Of a DNA stretch of 64,000 nucleotides, positions 52,222 to 60,673 are shown in pieces. The notes beneath the pieces are model-generated. The model worked only from the letters and a program-made list of their open reading frames with translations, was not told where the DNA came from and did no database searches. Location of the stretch: positions 1 to 64,000 of the IMG/VR virus record IMGVR_UViG_3300010158_000027; one strand, 5' to 3'. A program made the translations under genes and the position numbers. Position 1 is the stretch's first letter. Every line of letters begins with the position of its first letter. This stretch comes from a virus.

Positions 52222-53406
52222 ATGTTTAAAAAAAGGTTTATATACGAACAAGAGGAAGAGGAAGTCGAATTAAATGACTTTCAAAAAATCCTAGCACTTC
52301 ATAAAAAAAGAATGCATCCAAATCAGGTTGAGTTTTTTAATTCGGAAGGTAAGGATTTTTCAGATATTATATCAATCAATTACGATGGGATTACCTTCAA
52401 TTTTAATGATTTACAGGAATATTTAGAGTTCTTTTTTCCAGAAATATATGGTGTGGATGGTTCCGATGGGGCCTACGAGGCTGAGTACTTCCAACAGATG
52501 TATAATGGAAATTGGAGCTGGCATAACGAATATTGGGATAGATCTACTGATGATTGGAATGAGGGGTATATTGTTGGAGCAATGAAAAGTCAAAGTTTAG
52601 AGACATTAAAAGAAATTATAGATGCGGTTTCGCCTGGTGATAGTAAATGTATTGTCTTTAAAGATGGGGAGTATGTATTGGATAACTCTAGCGATAAGTC
52701 TAACGCCGAAACAACCATTACGTCAATTTTAGAAGGTTTGGGGGTTGAGGATAAGATAAAGGAAGCATATGTTGATGCTCAAGTGGACGCTGTGAGTGAT
52801 GAAGTCTCTAAATATATTGAAGACACCTATGGTGATTGTTTTTCTGAACTTGGAATTGAAAACGATTCGGCAAGACACTTTTTTTGGAAATATTCAATGG
52901 ATTGGGGTTCTATGGTTTTATTGTTTGCTCGTTTTGGTACTGAAAACGATAGTTTTTTAGACTTACTTTTTGAAGCGATTAACGCCACAGCGATTAAACA
53001 TCTTCCAGAATATTATGAAATGCAATATAACGTTTGGAATGAAGAAAAGTTCACTAAAACATATGTCAATGAACTAAGTACCATTTTTGATAAACTATTA
53101 ATTGAGGTATCTGAAAACCACAATAAAGGGTATTATGAAGCTATTTCAAAGATTACAAAAATCGGTGGGTTTAATACCTGGATAACCTCTAAAAATGAAA
53201 AAGTTAAACTTATGATTAGAAATCTTGATCCCGAAACCCTAAAAGTTGATTTTTCTGTTATCAATGGTAATTATGGTTCTTGGCATTCAAAAAAAGGTAG
53301 ATCTACCGTTGATGAAATAATCAACCTACTCTATAATGAAAGTATGTTTGATGTTGAGGATTTCAGGGAACATTATTTAAGATTTATTCAAAAGACGATT
53401 CTTTAA
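52222..53406 (+). CDS. Tagged hypothetical protein
   Basis: 394 residues. The short tag MFKKRFIYEQEEEE has an I-Y-E-Q site at 7-10, and TATTTATA (52209-52216) lies 5 nt before the ATG. The body is acidic and helical with Trp/Tyr-rich stretches (YNGNWSWHNEYWDRSTDDW). No motif known. Its end overlaps the convergent peptidase gene by 30 nt. Confidence 0.72.
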   Translation: MFKKRFIYEQEEEEVELNDFQKILALHKKRMHPNQVEFFNSEGKDFSDIISINYDGITFNFNDLQEYLEFFFPEIYGVDGSDGAYEAEYFQQMYNGNWSWHNEYWDRSTDDWNEGYIVGAMKSQSLETLKEIIDAVSPGDSKCIVFKDGEYVLDNSSDKSNAETTITSILEGLGVEDKIKEAYVDAQVDAVSDEVSKYIEDTYGDCFSELGIENDSARHFFWKYSMDWGSMVLLFARFGTENDSFLDLLFEAINATAIKHLPEYYEMQYNVWNEEKFTKTYVNELSTIFDKLLIEVSENHNKGYYEAISKITKIGGFNTWITSKNEKVKLMIRNLDPETLKVDFSVINGNYGSWHSKKGRSTVDEIINLLYNESMFDVEDFREHYLRFIQKTIL

Positions 53407-54429
53407 TATATCATAAAGGTAGGGTAAGTCGTCGTCAGAAATAAAAACGGTGCCACCCCCAAAAATATCTGAAATCGTAACTCCACTTTTTTCTTCCATA
53501 ACATCGATTGTTTCTAATTGGTGGAATTCCTCCGATTCAATATAGAAATCATCATCGTCAAATCCAATTAAAGAATTCATAACCGTTTGTTGTGTATATA
53601 CTATGGGTTTATAAACATATTCGTATTTTTTATAACCAAGAACCTTTACCATGTTTTTTCCAGCATCGATTGAGTTTTTAACATCATCAATTGAGATGAA
53701 CTCTTGGTTTGAGTGCATATTATAGTAACCACAAGACATGTTGATACAAGAAACGTCCGATTTCTTTTTTAGTTGCGATATGTCAGTATATGGGTGAGAT
53801 TGAACTAACATTTCATTTCCAAAAGATTCCTCAATCACCTTTAATGTTTTTGTGAAAAATTCACTATCACGATCAAACAATCGAACTCCCGAACATATCT
53901 CGGATATTAAATGGTTCCCTGGCGCATCGTATTGGGCGATGTAACCAACATCCTTTAAAAAATTCTCATCACATTTTGACGATCCGTGACAACCCGTCTC
54001 TTCTGAAACAAAAAGTCCAATTTTTACCTTATCTAATTGTTTTAAAAGTTCCAAACAAATAAAAATACCACATTTATCATCACCACCAATACCCGTTGGG
54101 TTTCCGTCTTCATCGTAAGCTTTCAAACAATCAACCTCACTTTTATCGAAAGTTTTTCCGAACGTATTTGGTCGAGGTAGTTTTTCTTCTTTAACTATAA
54201 TTTTATCAATCATGTTATGAACCGTATCGGTGTGGGCAATAAACATCGGGTAAGACTCATTCTCAGTAAGTGTACCTTTAGTTGCGTATACATTCATCAT
54301 AATATCCCTGTAATATGAGACACCCTCAATCTTGTCCAATTCAGAGCAAATATATTCCACCATATCCTCCTCTTGGTATGTTTTTGATGGTACTGATAAT
54401 AAATCTTTGAATTTCTCTAAATCGAACAT
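53377..54429 (-). CDS. M20-type metallopeptidase (PepT-like)
   Basis: 350 residues, a little shorter than usual M20 enzymes (about 400). AHTDTV (65-70) gives the first zinc His and Asp. GIGGDDKCG (113-121) supplies the bridging Asp, and SEETGCHGSS (142-151) the catalytic and zinc Glu pair. A later Asp (QYDAPGNH) and a His near the C-terminus (YYNMHSNQEF) complete the site. The dimerisation lid domain is short. It probably hydrolyses small peptides in the cytoplasm. Untagged. A TATCTTTG box lies about 20 nt upstream, fitting early expression to recycle host peptides. Confidence 0.85.
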   Translation of the reverse strand: MFDLEKFKDLLSVPSKTYQEEDMVEYICSELDKIEGVSYYRDIMMNVYATKGTLTENESYPMFIAHTDTVHNMIDKIIVKEEKLPRPNTFGKTFDKSEVDCLKAYDEDGNPTGIGGDDKCGIFICLELLKQLDKVKIGLFVSEETGCHGSSKCDENFLKDVGYIAQYDAPGNHLISEICSGVRLFDRDSEFFTKTLKVIEESFGNEMLVQSHPYTDISQLKKKSDVSCINMSCGYYNMHSNQEFISIDDVKNSIDAGKNMVKVLGYKKYEYVYKPIVYTQQTVMNSLIGFDDDDFYIESEEFHQLETIDVMEEKSGVTISDIFGGGTVFISDDDLPYLYDILKNRLLNKS

Positions 54430-54496
54430 AGTATACGTTTTTCAACAAAGATAATAAACTTTTTGGGTTATTGGTATATTTTTTATAAAATAAAAA

Positions 54497-54518
54497 TCCC
54501 CACCTTTTGAGTGGGGAT
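54497..54518. terminator. Hairpin terminator
   Basis: TCCCCAC / GTGGGGA stem around CTTTTGA, flanked by an A-run and TTGT; it follows the ClpC-like gene on the minus strand. Confidence 0.7.
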
Positions 54519-54522
54519 TGTA

Positions 54523-56745
54523 TCATGGTTTAAGTCTTCTTTTTGTTGGTTTTTTTATCTTTACCTCCGTTTTCTTATCCGTCTCATTATATGAGAGAAT
54601 AAATTTGGATCCCTTTTCTGGGTTATTTGTTAATATGGATTCGGTTATCGCATCATCAACCCACTTTTGTACTGTACGTTTTAATATACGAGCCCCAAAT
54701 CTAGTGTCTGTCCCTACGGTAATTAAATGTTTTTTTAATGTGTCGTCCACCTCAACATCGAACTCAATATTTTTAACTCTCTCAAAAACCTTATTAAGTT
54801 CTAATTCTACGATTTTTAATAAATCATCCTCATTCAAATCTTTAAAATAGATAATCTCATCAAATCTATTAATGAATTCTGGTGCGAACCTTTTAAACAA
54901 TTCCTTTTCAAGTAGAGATTTTACCTCATCGTCTTTCTTTTCGATTTTAGTTGTCGTTGTGAATCCAACTCCCCCACCAAAATCTTGAATAACTTTGGTT
55001 CCAACATTGGATGTCATTAAAATTATACAATTTTTAAAATTGATTTTTCTCCCATGCCCATCCGTTAGATATCCTTCATCTAACATTTGTAAAAATACGT
55101 TAAAAATTTCAGGGTGAGCCTTTTCTATCTCGTCTAAAAGTATTACCGAATATGGGTTATTTTTAATTTTGTTTAAAAATGGTGATCCATCTTCATACCC
55201 AACATACCCTGGTGATGTTCCCGTAAGTTTTGATGTTGACACTTTATCTGAGAATTCACTCATGTCTAATCTAATTAACGAATCTTCGCTATTAAACATA
55301 TGTTTAGCTAATTGTTTGGCTAACTCCGTTTTACCGACACCAGAATTACCAATAAGTAACCCACTAAATATTGGTCGTTTAGGGTCGTTTAGTCCTATCT
55401 TGTTTCTTTGAATTGATCTTGCAATTTTAGCAACCGCATCATCCTGACCAATAACTTTACTACATAAAGTTTCTTTTAATACTCTTAACTGTTCAGTCTC
55501 ATCCGTATTGATTTTACTAATTGGAATTTTTGTCATCAACGAAACAACATCATAAACTACATCTTCAGTGACTTCACGTTTGTTTAAGTTTCTATTTTTT
55601 TCAAACTCCTCTTTTTCTCTCTGTAAATCTAATAGGATTTTTCTTTCCTTATCTCTAAGGTTGGCTGCCTCCTCATATTTTTGGCTATTAATTACTTTTA
55701 TTTTTTCCTCTTTAATATCCTGAGCTAACTTTTTAAGATCCTCAATTATTTCAGGTAATTTAATTTCTACTTGTGATCTCGCCCCAACCTCATCGATTAT
55801 ATCAAATGCCTTATCTGGAAATTCTCTATCAGTGATATATCTATCAGCCAACTCAACACAAAGTTTTAATATTTCGTCGGTGTATCTTACTTTGTGGTGT
55901 TCCTCATACCTATCTTTGGAATTTTGAAGGATTTGTAATGTTTCTTCTTTAGTTGATGGATCCACCATGACTTTTTGGAATCTTCTTTCAAGAGCTCCGT
56001 CCTTTTCAATATTTTTTCTATATTCCTCTAAGGTAGTTGCCCCAATACATTGTAGTTCCCCACGAGATAATGCGGGTTTAAATATATTAGACGCGTCCAT
56101 CGAACCAGATGAATTACCCGCACCTATCATCGTATGTATTTCATCAATAAAAATAATAATATCGGGATTGGCATATAATTCCTCAATTATCACTTTCATC
56201 CTTTCCTCGAATTGTCCTCTATATTTTGTTCCCGCAACTATTGATGTCATGTCTAAAGACACTATCCTTTTGCCGGTTAAGTTTTGGGGACAATCACCCT
56301 CAAATATTTTTTTAGCCAACCCCTCGACTATAGCTGTTTTACCACAATTATGGGATACTACCCCATTGGATATATATTTCCTTTCGTTATCTAAAACCTC
56401 CAAATCGTAGGTGTTGTGAACCCCAATTTCAGATTTTTCAATAACCTCATAAATATTATTGTCCTCACAATATACAAAATCCCCCACGTTAATGGTTTTT
56501 AATTTAACCCAAAACGAATCATTAATATACTCAACAGTTTCGTTGGTTGTATTGACATCAACTTCAACTAAATGATCTTCAGACCCAGACAACCCTAACC
56601 CGTTTGAAAGTTTTATTTCAAAACAGTTTTTATTTTGTTTTTTATATAAATTACCGATTAATTTATATCCAGATGGCGTTTTAACTTTATACGTCCCACC
56701 CTCACTCTCGATTAAATTAAAAAACTCCTCAATTTTGATCTTCAT
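54523..56745 (-). CDS. Intein C-part fused to ClpC-like AAA+ unfoldase (C-extein)
   Basis: 740 residues. Residues 1-133 are the C-terminal intein part (NTYDLEVLD block F; ISNGVVSHN block G). From Cys134 (CGKTAIVEGLAKKIF) the ClpC-like unfoldase continues: D1 Walker A completion, IIIFIDEIHTMIG Walker B, GALERRFQ arginine finger, a UVR-type KYEEAANLRDKE coiled middle, then D2 with GNSGVGKTELAKQLAKHMF, ILLDEIEKAHPEI and MTSNVGTKV. D1 is complete only after trans-splicing with the product at 57960. The unfoldase remodels proteins, with or without a ClpP partner. No Clp_N domain. Confidence 0.92.
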   Translation of the reverse strand: MKIKIEEFFNLIESEGGTYKVKTPSGYKLIGNLYKKQNKNCFEIKLSNGLGLSGSEDHLVEVDVNTTNETVEYINDSFWVKLKTINVGDFVYCEDNNIYEVIEKSEIGVHNTYDLEVLDNERKYISNGVVSHNCGKTAIVEGLAKKIFEGDCPQNLTGKRIVSLDMTSIVAGTKYRGQFEERMKVIIEELYANPDIIIFIDEIHTMIGAGNSSGSMDASNIFKPALSRGELQCIGATTLEEYRKNIEKDGALERRFQKVMVDPSTKEETLQILQNSKDRYEEHHKVRYTDEILKLCVELADRYITDREFPDKAFDIIDEVGARSQVEIKLPEIIEDLKKLAQDIKEEKIKVINSQKYEEAANLRDKERKILLDLQREKEEFEKNRNLNKREVTEDVVYDVVSLMTKIPISKINTDETEQLRVLKETLCSKVIGQDDAVAKIARSIQRNKIGLNDPKRPIFSGLLIGNSGVGKTELAKQLAKHMFNSEDSLIRLDMSEFSDKVSTSKLTGTSPGYVGYEDGSPFLNKIKNNPYSVILLDEIEKAHPEIFNVFLQMLDEGYLTDGHGRKINFKNCIILMTSNVGTKVIQDFGGGVGFTTTTKIEKKDDEVKSLLEKELFKRFAPEFINRFDEIIYFKDLNEDDLLKIVELELNKVFERVKNIEFDVEVDDTLKKHLITVGTDTRFGARILKRTVQKWVDDAITESILTNNPEKGSKFILSYNETDKKTEVKIKKPTKRRLKP
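56347..56745 (-). mobile_element. Split intein, C-terminal fragment (133 residues)
   Basis: Starts with its own ATG (MKIKIEEFFNLIESEGGTYK), contains the block B-like SGSEDHLVEV, block F NTYDLEVLDNE, and ends SHN before the +1 Cys. The long C part with a 24-residue N part is the atypical split seen in AceL-TerL type inteins. Confidence 0.88.
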
Positions 56746-57472
56746 AATAACTTTTTATTTTTACAATTAGTTTATTTTCATTTAAATCATATATTAAATT
56801 AATATTATTATCTACACAAAATTTAATTTTATAATCCATTTTTTCTTTATATCCTCCCAAAACCCGATCCAATTTATCCATATTTTTACCATTTAATAAC
56901 CCAAAAAACTCAATGTAAATATCTTCTTTAGGTAAGTAAAAATCACATTTCATATTACTATTGGGGTAGTTAGTCTCATAAACAAAATTTAAGTTATTTT
57001 TTTCTAAAAATAAAGCCACCCGATACTCACCCACACTTTTATATCTTATACCGTTATGGTAAGTTGGTATTCCATAATATTGTCTATTTTGGTTTAAGTT
57101 AATTTTACTATAAATAGTATTTTTTAATTCTTTACTTGTTGATTGATAAAAATTCTGTATTATTTTACTACTAATATACGGGGATAAATCCGAATATCTT
57201 TTAATGTCATCTTTAGATAATACACAATCAATAAAATCATTAATATTTTTATTTGTGGTACAATGTGTAACAATATTATTAATTTTTTCTTTAAACCCAG
57301 AATGCTTTAAAATGTCTGATTGACTTTTTTCATTATATTTAAACCCACTTTTACTTCTTTGTATTTCGGAATAATTCGATTTGTTTTTTAAACTCTCAAT
57401 CCACTTATTTTGCCTTTCGTCAAACACTACCCTCCCTTTATCCTTACCGTACTTTTCTATACATTTTTCCAA
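56729..57472 (-). CDS. Homing endonuclease, Vsr/EDxHD-like, main part
   Basis: 247 residues from a TTG; the frame stays open upstream to about 57667 without an ATG, so the true start lies in the frame at 57914 across a one-base shift. The N-terminal part has KCIEKYGKDKGRVVFDERQN then KWIESLKNKS, a DNA-binding-like repeat of phage endonucleases. Residues 140-225 (RYKSVGEYRVALFLEKNNLN, YETNYPNSNMKCDFYLPKED, IYIEFFGLLNG) show the E...D-F...E pattern of Vsr-type nucleases. It sits between the two halves of the split intein, and its last 17 bases overlap the start of the C-intein gene. Confidence 0.8.
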   Translation of the reverse strand: MEKCIEKYGKDKGRVVFDERQNKWIESLKNKSNYSEIQRSKSGFKYNEKSQSDILKHSGFKEKINNIVTHCTTNKNINDFIDCVLSKDDIKRYSDLSPYISSKIIQNFYQSTSKELKNTIYSKINLNQNRQYYGIPTYHNGIRYKSVGEYRVALFLEKNNLNFVYETNYPNSNMKCDFYLPKEDIYIEFFGLLNGKNMDKLDRVLGGYKEKMDYKIKFCVDNNINLIYDLNENKLIVKIKSYYEDQN

Positions 57473-57656
57473 ACTAAATGTGCTCTGCCTTTGTTTAATT
57501 TGGTTTTTAGACTCCTCAATAGAATACCCCTTTTTAATCCAATACTCAACGTTGGTTGTTGTCTTATCTTTATAATGTTCTGGATTATCTTTTTTTAAAT
57601 CGGATAATTTTTTACTGTTTTGTTTTTGTTTTTTAACAATAAAATTTTTAATGTCT

Positions 57657-57914
57657 TCATCCCCCCCAACCCATACACTTTAAAAATTTTTTATCATATA
57701 TAGTATCGGGGTATTTTAAAATGGATTTAATTGTGGGTTTAACTTGTTTGTAATTTACAAAATCCGTTTTTTCGATAAAATCTTGAATTTCTTTTTTATG
57801 CGAAACATCAAACTTTATAAAGTACTTATAAAATCCACCATTAACTATAAAGTTTTCAAAATCTTCTATAGTTAAAACCTCAAATATCGGTTTACTTCTT
57901 TTTTTAATTAACAT
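57657..57914 (-). CDS. Homing endonuclease, N-terminal part (frameshifted)
   Basis: 85 residues (MLIKKRSKPIFEVLTIEDFE ... KFLKCMGWGG), ending at TGA directly after a run of seven G (57667-57661 on the minus strand). With six or nine G the frame would continue as DEDIKNFIVKKQKQNSKKLS into the nuclease frame, giving one protein of about 395 residues. The break is a real mutation or a homopolymer sequencing error. Confidence 0.6.
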   Translation of the reverse strand: MLIKKRSKPIFEVLTIEDFENFIVNGGFYKYFIKFDVSHKKEIQDFIEKTDFVNYKQVKPTIKSILKYPDTIYDKKFLKCMGWGG

Positions 57915-57923
57915 AACACTATA

Positions 57924-57959
57924 CAGGATGTGGGAAATACCACACCCTGACTATAAATA
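57924..57959 (-). promoter_or_regulatory. Late-type promoter and hairpin before the homing endonuclease
   Basis: TATTTATA (57959-57952) starts just after the stop codon of the N-intein gene. It is followed by the hairpin CAGGGTGTGG / CCCACATCCTG (57949-57924), then 9 nt to the ATG at 57914. The hairpin could shield the start on read-through transcripts, as in T4 homing endonuclease genes. Confidence 0.6.
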
Positions 57960-58253
57960 TCACATAGTTTCAATATTGTGAGTATTCACATCTGAAATTT
58001 TTTCTACCTCAATCCAAGTATCCCCTAAAACACATCCAGGTTCCCCTAAGATGATTGGGTTATTTTTTTTTCTTCTCGAAAGTATTTGGGCGATTCTATT
58101 AATCTCATCTTCTCTACCGACAACTGGGTCTAATTTACCTTCTTCTGCTAATTTTATTAAATCTCTTGAAAAATTATCTAACACAGGTGTTTTCGTTGAT
58201 CCTTCTTGGTTTTTATTTTTTGATTTGTCACTTCCGTCTGCAGATTCGATCAT
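57960..58253 (-). CDS. ClpC-like unfoldase N-extein fused to intein N-part
   Basis: 97 residues. Residues 1-73 are the N-extein: a short linker, then [49 protein letters not shown], the start of the ClpB/ClpC D1 domain, ending inside Walker A. Residues 74-97 are the intein N-part [20 protein letters not shown] then IETM. Joined to CGKTAIVEG it restores GEPGCGKT, giving a 680-residue enzyme. A minus-strand TATTTATA lies at 58303-58296. Confidence 0.92.
   Translation of the reverse strand: MIESADGSDKSKNKNQEGSTKTPVLDNFSRDLIKLAEEGKLDPVVGREDEINRIAQILSRRKKNNPIILGEPGCVLGDTWIEVEKISDVNTHNIETM
57963..58034 (-). mobile_element. Split intein, N-terminal fragment (24 residues)
   Basis: Starts with the nucleophile Cys (block [12 protein letters not shown]) and stops after 24 residues. 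Resembles the 25-residue N part of AceL-TerL (C-V-x-G-D-T start). Confidence 0.88.
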
Positions 58254-58295
58254 ACCGATATTGATTTTTTATTTTTTATTTTTTCAAAGTTTAAT

Positions 58296-58303
58296 TATAA
58301 ATA
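58296..58303 (-). promoter_or_regulatory. TATTTATA late-type promoter of the split unfoldase gene
   Basis: Minus-strand TATTTATA, about 42 nt before the ATG at 58253 and pointing away from the plus-strand promoter at 58355-58362. Confidence 0.45.
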
Positions 58304-58375
58304 GACAAAAAATCAATTATTTAGTAGATAATACGTCTTTTTTAATCTTTGTTGTATTTATATATAAAATTGTAT

Positions 58376-58939
58376 ATGACTAGAATAATAAGATTAACAG
58401 AATCCGATTTAACAAGAATTGTTAAACGAGTAATAAAAGAACAAACCACTATGCCCCCAGTAACGGTTACCGCTCAGAGAACACAAAAACTGGAAGACAC
58501 TAAATTCACACCAAAACTATTTAACAAAATAACCGCGGCGAAGGGATTGGAGGTTACGGCATCAATAAAAAGTACTGACCCTACTACACGTAAACTTGAT
58601 ATTAAGCCTATTATGTGGAAAATAACACCATCGATAGTTAAAATTAAAGACAATAACGCTAAAGTGGTTAGAGTTCCTGGTATGTTAAACTTAAATATCG
58701 AACTAGAGGGTATTAAAGATACTTTTGTTATAGTTAAACTTAATTGTAGAACTGGTCAGATTGATTATGTAAATAAATTAATCCAAAACACGTATGATAA
58801 ATCACTGTCATTAGTTGCTGCAAATATGCCACCTTTTACAACCACAGTTAACGGATTCGCACAAACATTTAATAACAGTGGTTGGAAATACGTTGGTGCG
58901 ATTAAAGAGGTTGGTGATATGTATTGTAAATCTGTTTAA
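58376..58939 (+). CDS. Tagged hypothetical protein (MTRIIRLTES family)
   Basis: 187 residues from the ATG 13 nt after TATTTATA (58355-58362). The tag MTRIIRLTES ... VIKEQ matches the gene at 142 in 21 of 23 residues and is nearly identical in DNA (39 of the last 39 bases). The body begins TTMPPVTVTAQRTQKL and is beta-rich, ending with a Cys (MYCKSV). Different from the body at 142. Probably packaged. Confidence 0.8.
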   Translation: MTRIIRLTESDLTRIVKRVIKEQTTMPPVTVTAQRTQKLEDTKFTPKLFNKITAAKGLEVTASIKSTDPTTRKLDIKPIMWKITPSIVKIKDNNAKVVRVPGMLNLNIELEGIKDTFVIVKLNCRTGQIDYVNKLIQNTYDKSLSLVAANMPPFTTTVNGFAQTFNNSGWKYVGAIKEVGDMYCKSV

Positions 58940-58958
58940 TAAAAAAATATTATATAAT

Positions 58959-58988
58959 AAAAAAAGGGACATTATGTCCCTTTTTTTA
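58959..58988. terminator. Bidirectional terminator between convergent genes
   Basis: GGGACATTATGTCCC hairpin (58966-58980) with A-run before and T-run after. Confidence 0.8.
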
Positions 58989-59432
58989 TTTCGTAGCGAT
59001 AGTGCCATTTGTTGTGTTAGTGTCAGGACTTAAGAATAAATGTACATATTTTGGGTACCGTTTATTATTTTTATTTGTGTTGATGACGATGGTAGATACG
59101 ACTTTAGTTCCTGTAAGGAATAGTTCATCGTTGAATGTTACGTAAACCAAGTCTCCGACTTTTTTAGATGTGATAATAGTTGCTGACTCCATAAGATGTC
59201 CACCAGAGTAATACTTAATCGTCTTATTCGTTAAGTCAATAACATACTTATGAATAACACTATCAGACTTGTCCACACGACCGCAGTAATTCGCAGAATC
59301 AATAACCTCCTCATACTTACCATGACTACATGAGTTAAATTTAGTATACTCACTAAACCCAACTTCATATAGTTGTGAGAAAGACACGAATGAAGATACC
59401 AATAATACCAAAGACAAAATTAAGTTTTTCAT
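58986..59432 (-). CDS. Exported hypothetical protein
   Basis: 148 residues. MKNLILSLVLLVSSFVSFSQ is a signal peptide closely like that of the gene at 5028. The mature part is beta-rich with two Cys (NSCSHG, ANYCGR). The upstream leader is AT-rich with no clear promoter. Likely secreted to the host periplasm or anchored outside. No family known. Confidence 0.7.
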   Translation of the reverse strand: MKNLILSLVLLVSSFVSFSQLYEVGFSEYTKFNSCSHGKYEEVIDSANYCGRVDKSDSVIHKYVIDLTNKTIKYYSGGHLMESATIITSKKVGDLVYVTFNDELFLTGTKVVSTIVINTNKNNKRYPKYVHLFLSPDTNTTNGTIATK

Positions 59433-59647
59433 AGTTTTTATTTTTTAAGGGTTTATGTTTATATTACGAATTTAATGTTTTTATTTTAATCTGACAAACT
59501 TTTTTAAAATATTTTTTTTGTTTATCTTATTTTGAATTACGTATTCAATTCATACAACAAATATAATACATTTATTTAATATGTAATACTTATAAGTGTA
59601 AAACCATGGAAAAAAATAATGTCACAACACCTTTAAATAATTAAATT

Positions 59648-59896
59648 ATGGCAATAAAAAGCACAACAATAGACGGAACAAAAATAGTTTGTGAAATAGT
59701 ATCAAGTAATTTGATAAAAACCACTTACGATAGTGAGAAAAATTCACTTGTGGTTGAATTTAAAAACGGTATGAATTACGAATATGATGATGTACCCCAC
59801 AACATATATGCTCAATTCAGATTATCAGAATCTCAAGGGAAGTTTTTCAATTCTAAGATATCTAAAACATATAAATACAAAAAATTGGATAATTAA
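59648..59896 (+). CDS. KTSC-domain protein
   Basis: 82 residues, the usual size. SSNLIKTTYDSEKNSLVVEF then GMNYEYDDVPHNIYAQFRLS, ESQGKFFNSKISKTYKY matches the KTSC domain (YD..L.V.F..G..Y.Y..VP...Y..F..S.S.G.FFN..I...Y). Domains of this family occur in lysyl-tRNA synthetase relatives and phages and are thought to bind RNA. Untagged. Confidence 0.8.
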   Translation: MAIKSTTIDGTKIVCEIVSSNLIKTTYDSEKNSLVVEFKNGMNYEYDDVPHNIYAQFRLSESQGKFFNSKISKTYKYKKLDN

Positions 59897-59920
59897 AAAG
59901 TACGGCATATTTATATTTAC

Positions 59921-60673
59921 ATGTCTAACACTCAAAAAATAATAAATAGTTTTTATCTCCAAGATGAATTAAATCCGGAAATATGGGATTCACCTGAACA
60001 CCCAAAATCTGCCAAGTTAAAACCTGAAATTAGAAATAGACTATTAAAAGTCGCTCAAATTTTTATAGATTATTTGGACGATGATTTTTTTGTACACGAT
60101 ATAATTTTTATTGGGTCGTTAGTTGGGTATAACTGGAGTGAGTTTTCAGATTTTGATATTCATATTTTATATGATTCAAGTGAATTCAGTGGTGACGTTG
60201 AACTACATAAGGAACTATTCAGACTTAAAAAGACGGTGTTCAATGCTGCTCACGATATAAGAATCAAAGGGTATGAAACTGAGTTATTCGCTCAAGACAC
60301 TAACGAACCAGAAAAAAGTGCCGGATCATACTCAATTTTAAACAATGAATGGATTAGAGTTCCGGAAAAAGAAAACTTCACAATCGACGAAAAAAAATTA
60401 AAAGATAAATCCCAACAATGGATGGATATTATTGATGGAGTTTTAGAGAATGCTGAAGATGAAGATTTAGAGGACGCAATTAAACTTGTTAAGAAGTATA
60501 AGGAAAAAATAAGAAAGTATAGAACCTGCGGTTTAAAAAAAGAAGGTGAGTTTTCTTATGAGAATTTAGTGTTTAAATTCCTAAGAAGAAACGGATATAT
60601 AAGTAAATTAGAGAACTTCAAAAACAAAATTGCAGATAAAAAATTGTCATTAGAGCAAGAAAATTTTGAATAA
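59921..60673 (+). CDS. Nucleotidyltransferase-fold protein
   Basis: 250 residues. GSLVGYNWSEFSDFDIH (65-81) is the G-S...S-D-x-D signature of pol-beta-type nucleotidyltransferases, with D78 and D80 as metal ligands. A helical C-terminal half follows. TATTTATA (59908-59915) is 5 nt before the ATG. It resembles proteins seen near structural genes in large marine phages. The substrate is unknown. Confidence 0.75.
   Translation: MSNTQKIINSFYLQDELNPEIWDSPEHPKSAKLKPEIRNRLLKVAQIFIDYLDDDFFVHDIIFIGSLVGYNWSEFSDFDIHILYDSSEFSGDVELHKELFRLKKTVFNAAHDIRIKGYETELFAQDTNEPEKSAGSYSILNNEWIRVPEKENFTIDEKKLKDKSQQWMDIIDGVLENAEDEDLEDAIKLVKKYKEKIRKYRTCGLKKEGEFSYENLVFKFLRRNGYISKLENFKNKIADKKLSLEQENFE

Noticed and set aside
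54518-54850. Plus-strand hydrophobic frame at 54518 and others over the unfoldase gene (55169, 55967)
   Set aside because: Antisense of strongly conserved ClpC-like coding sequence on the minus strand.
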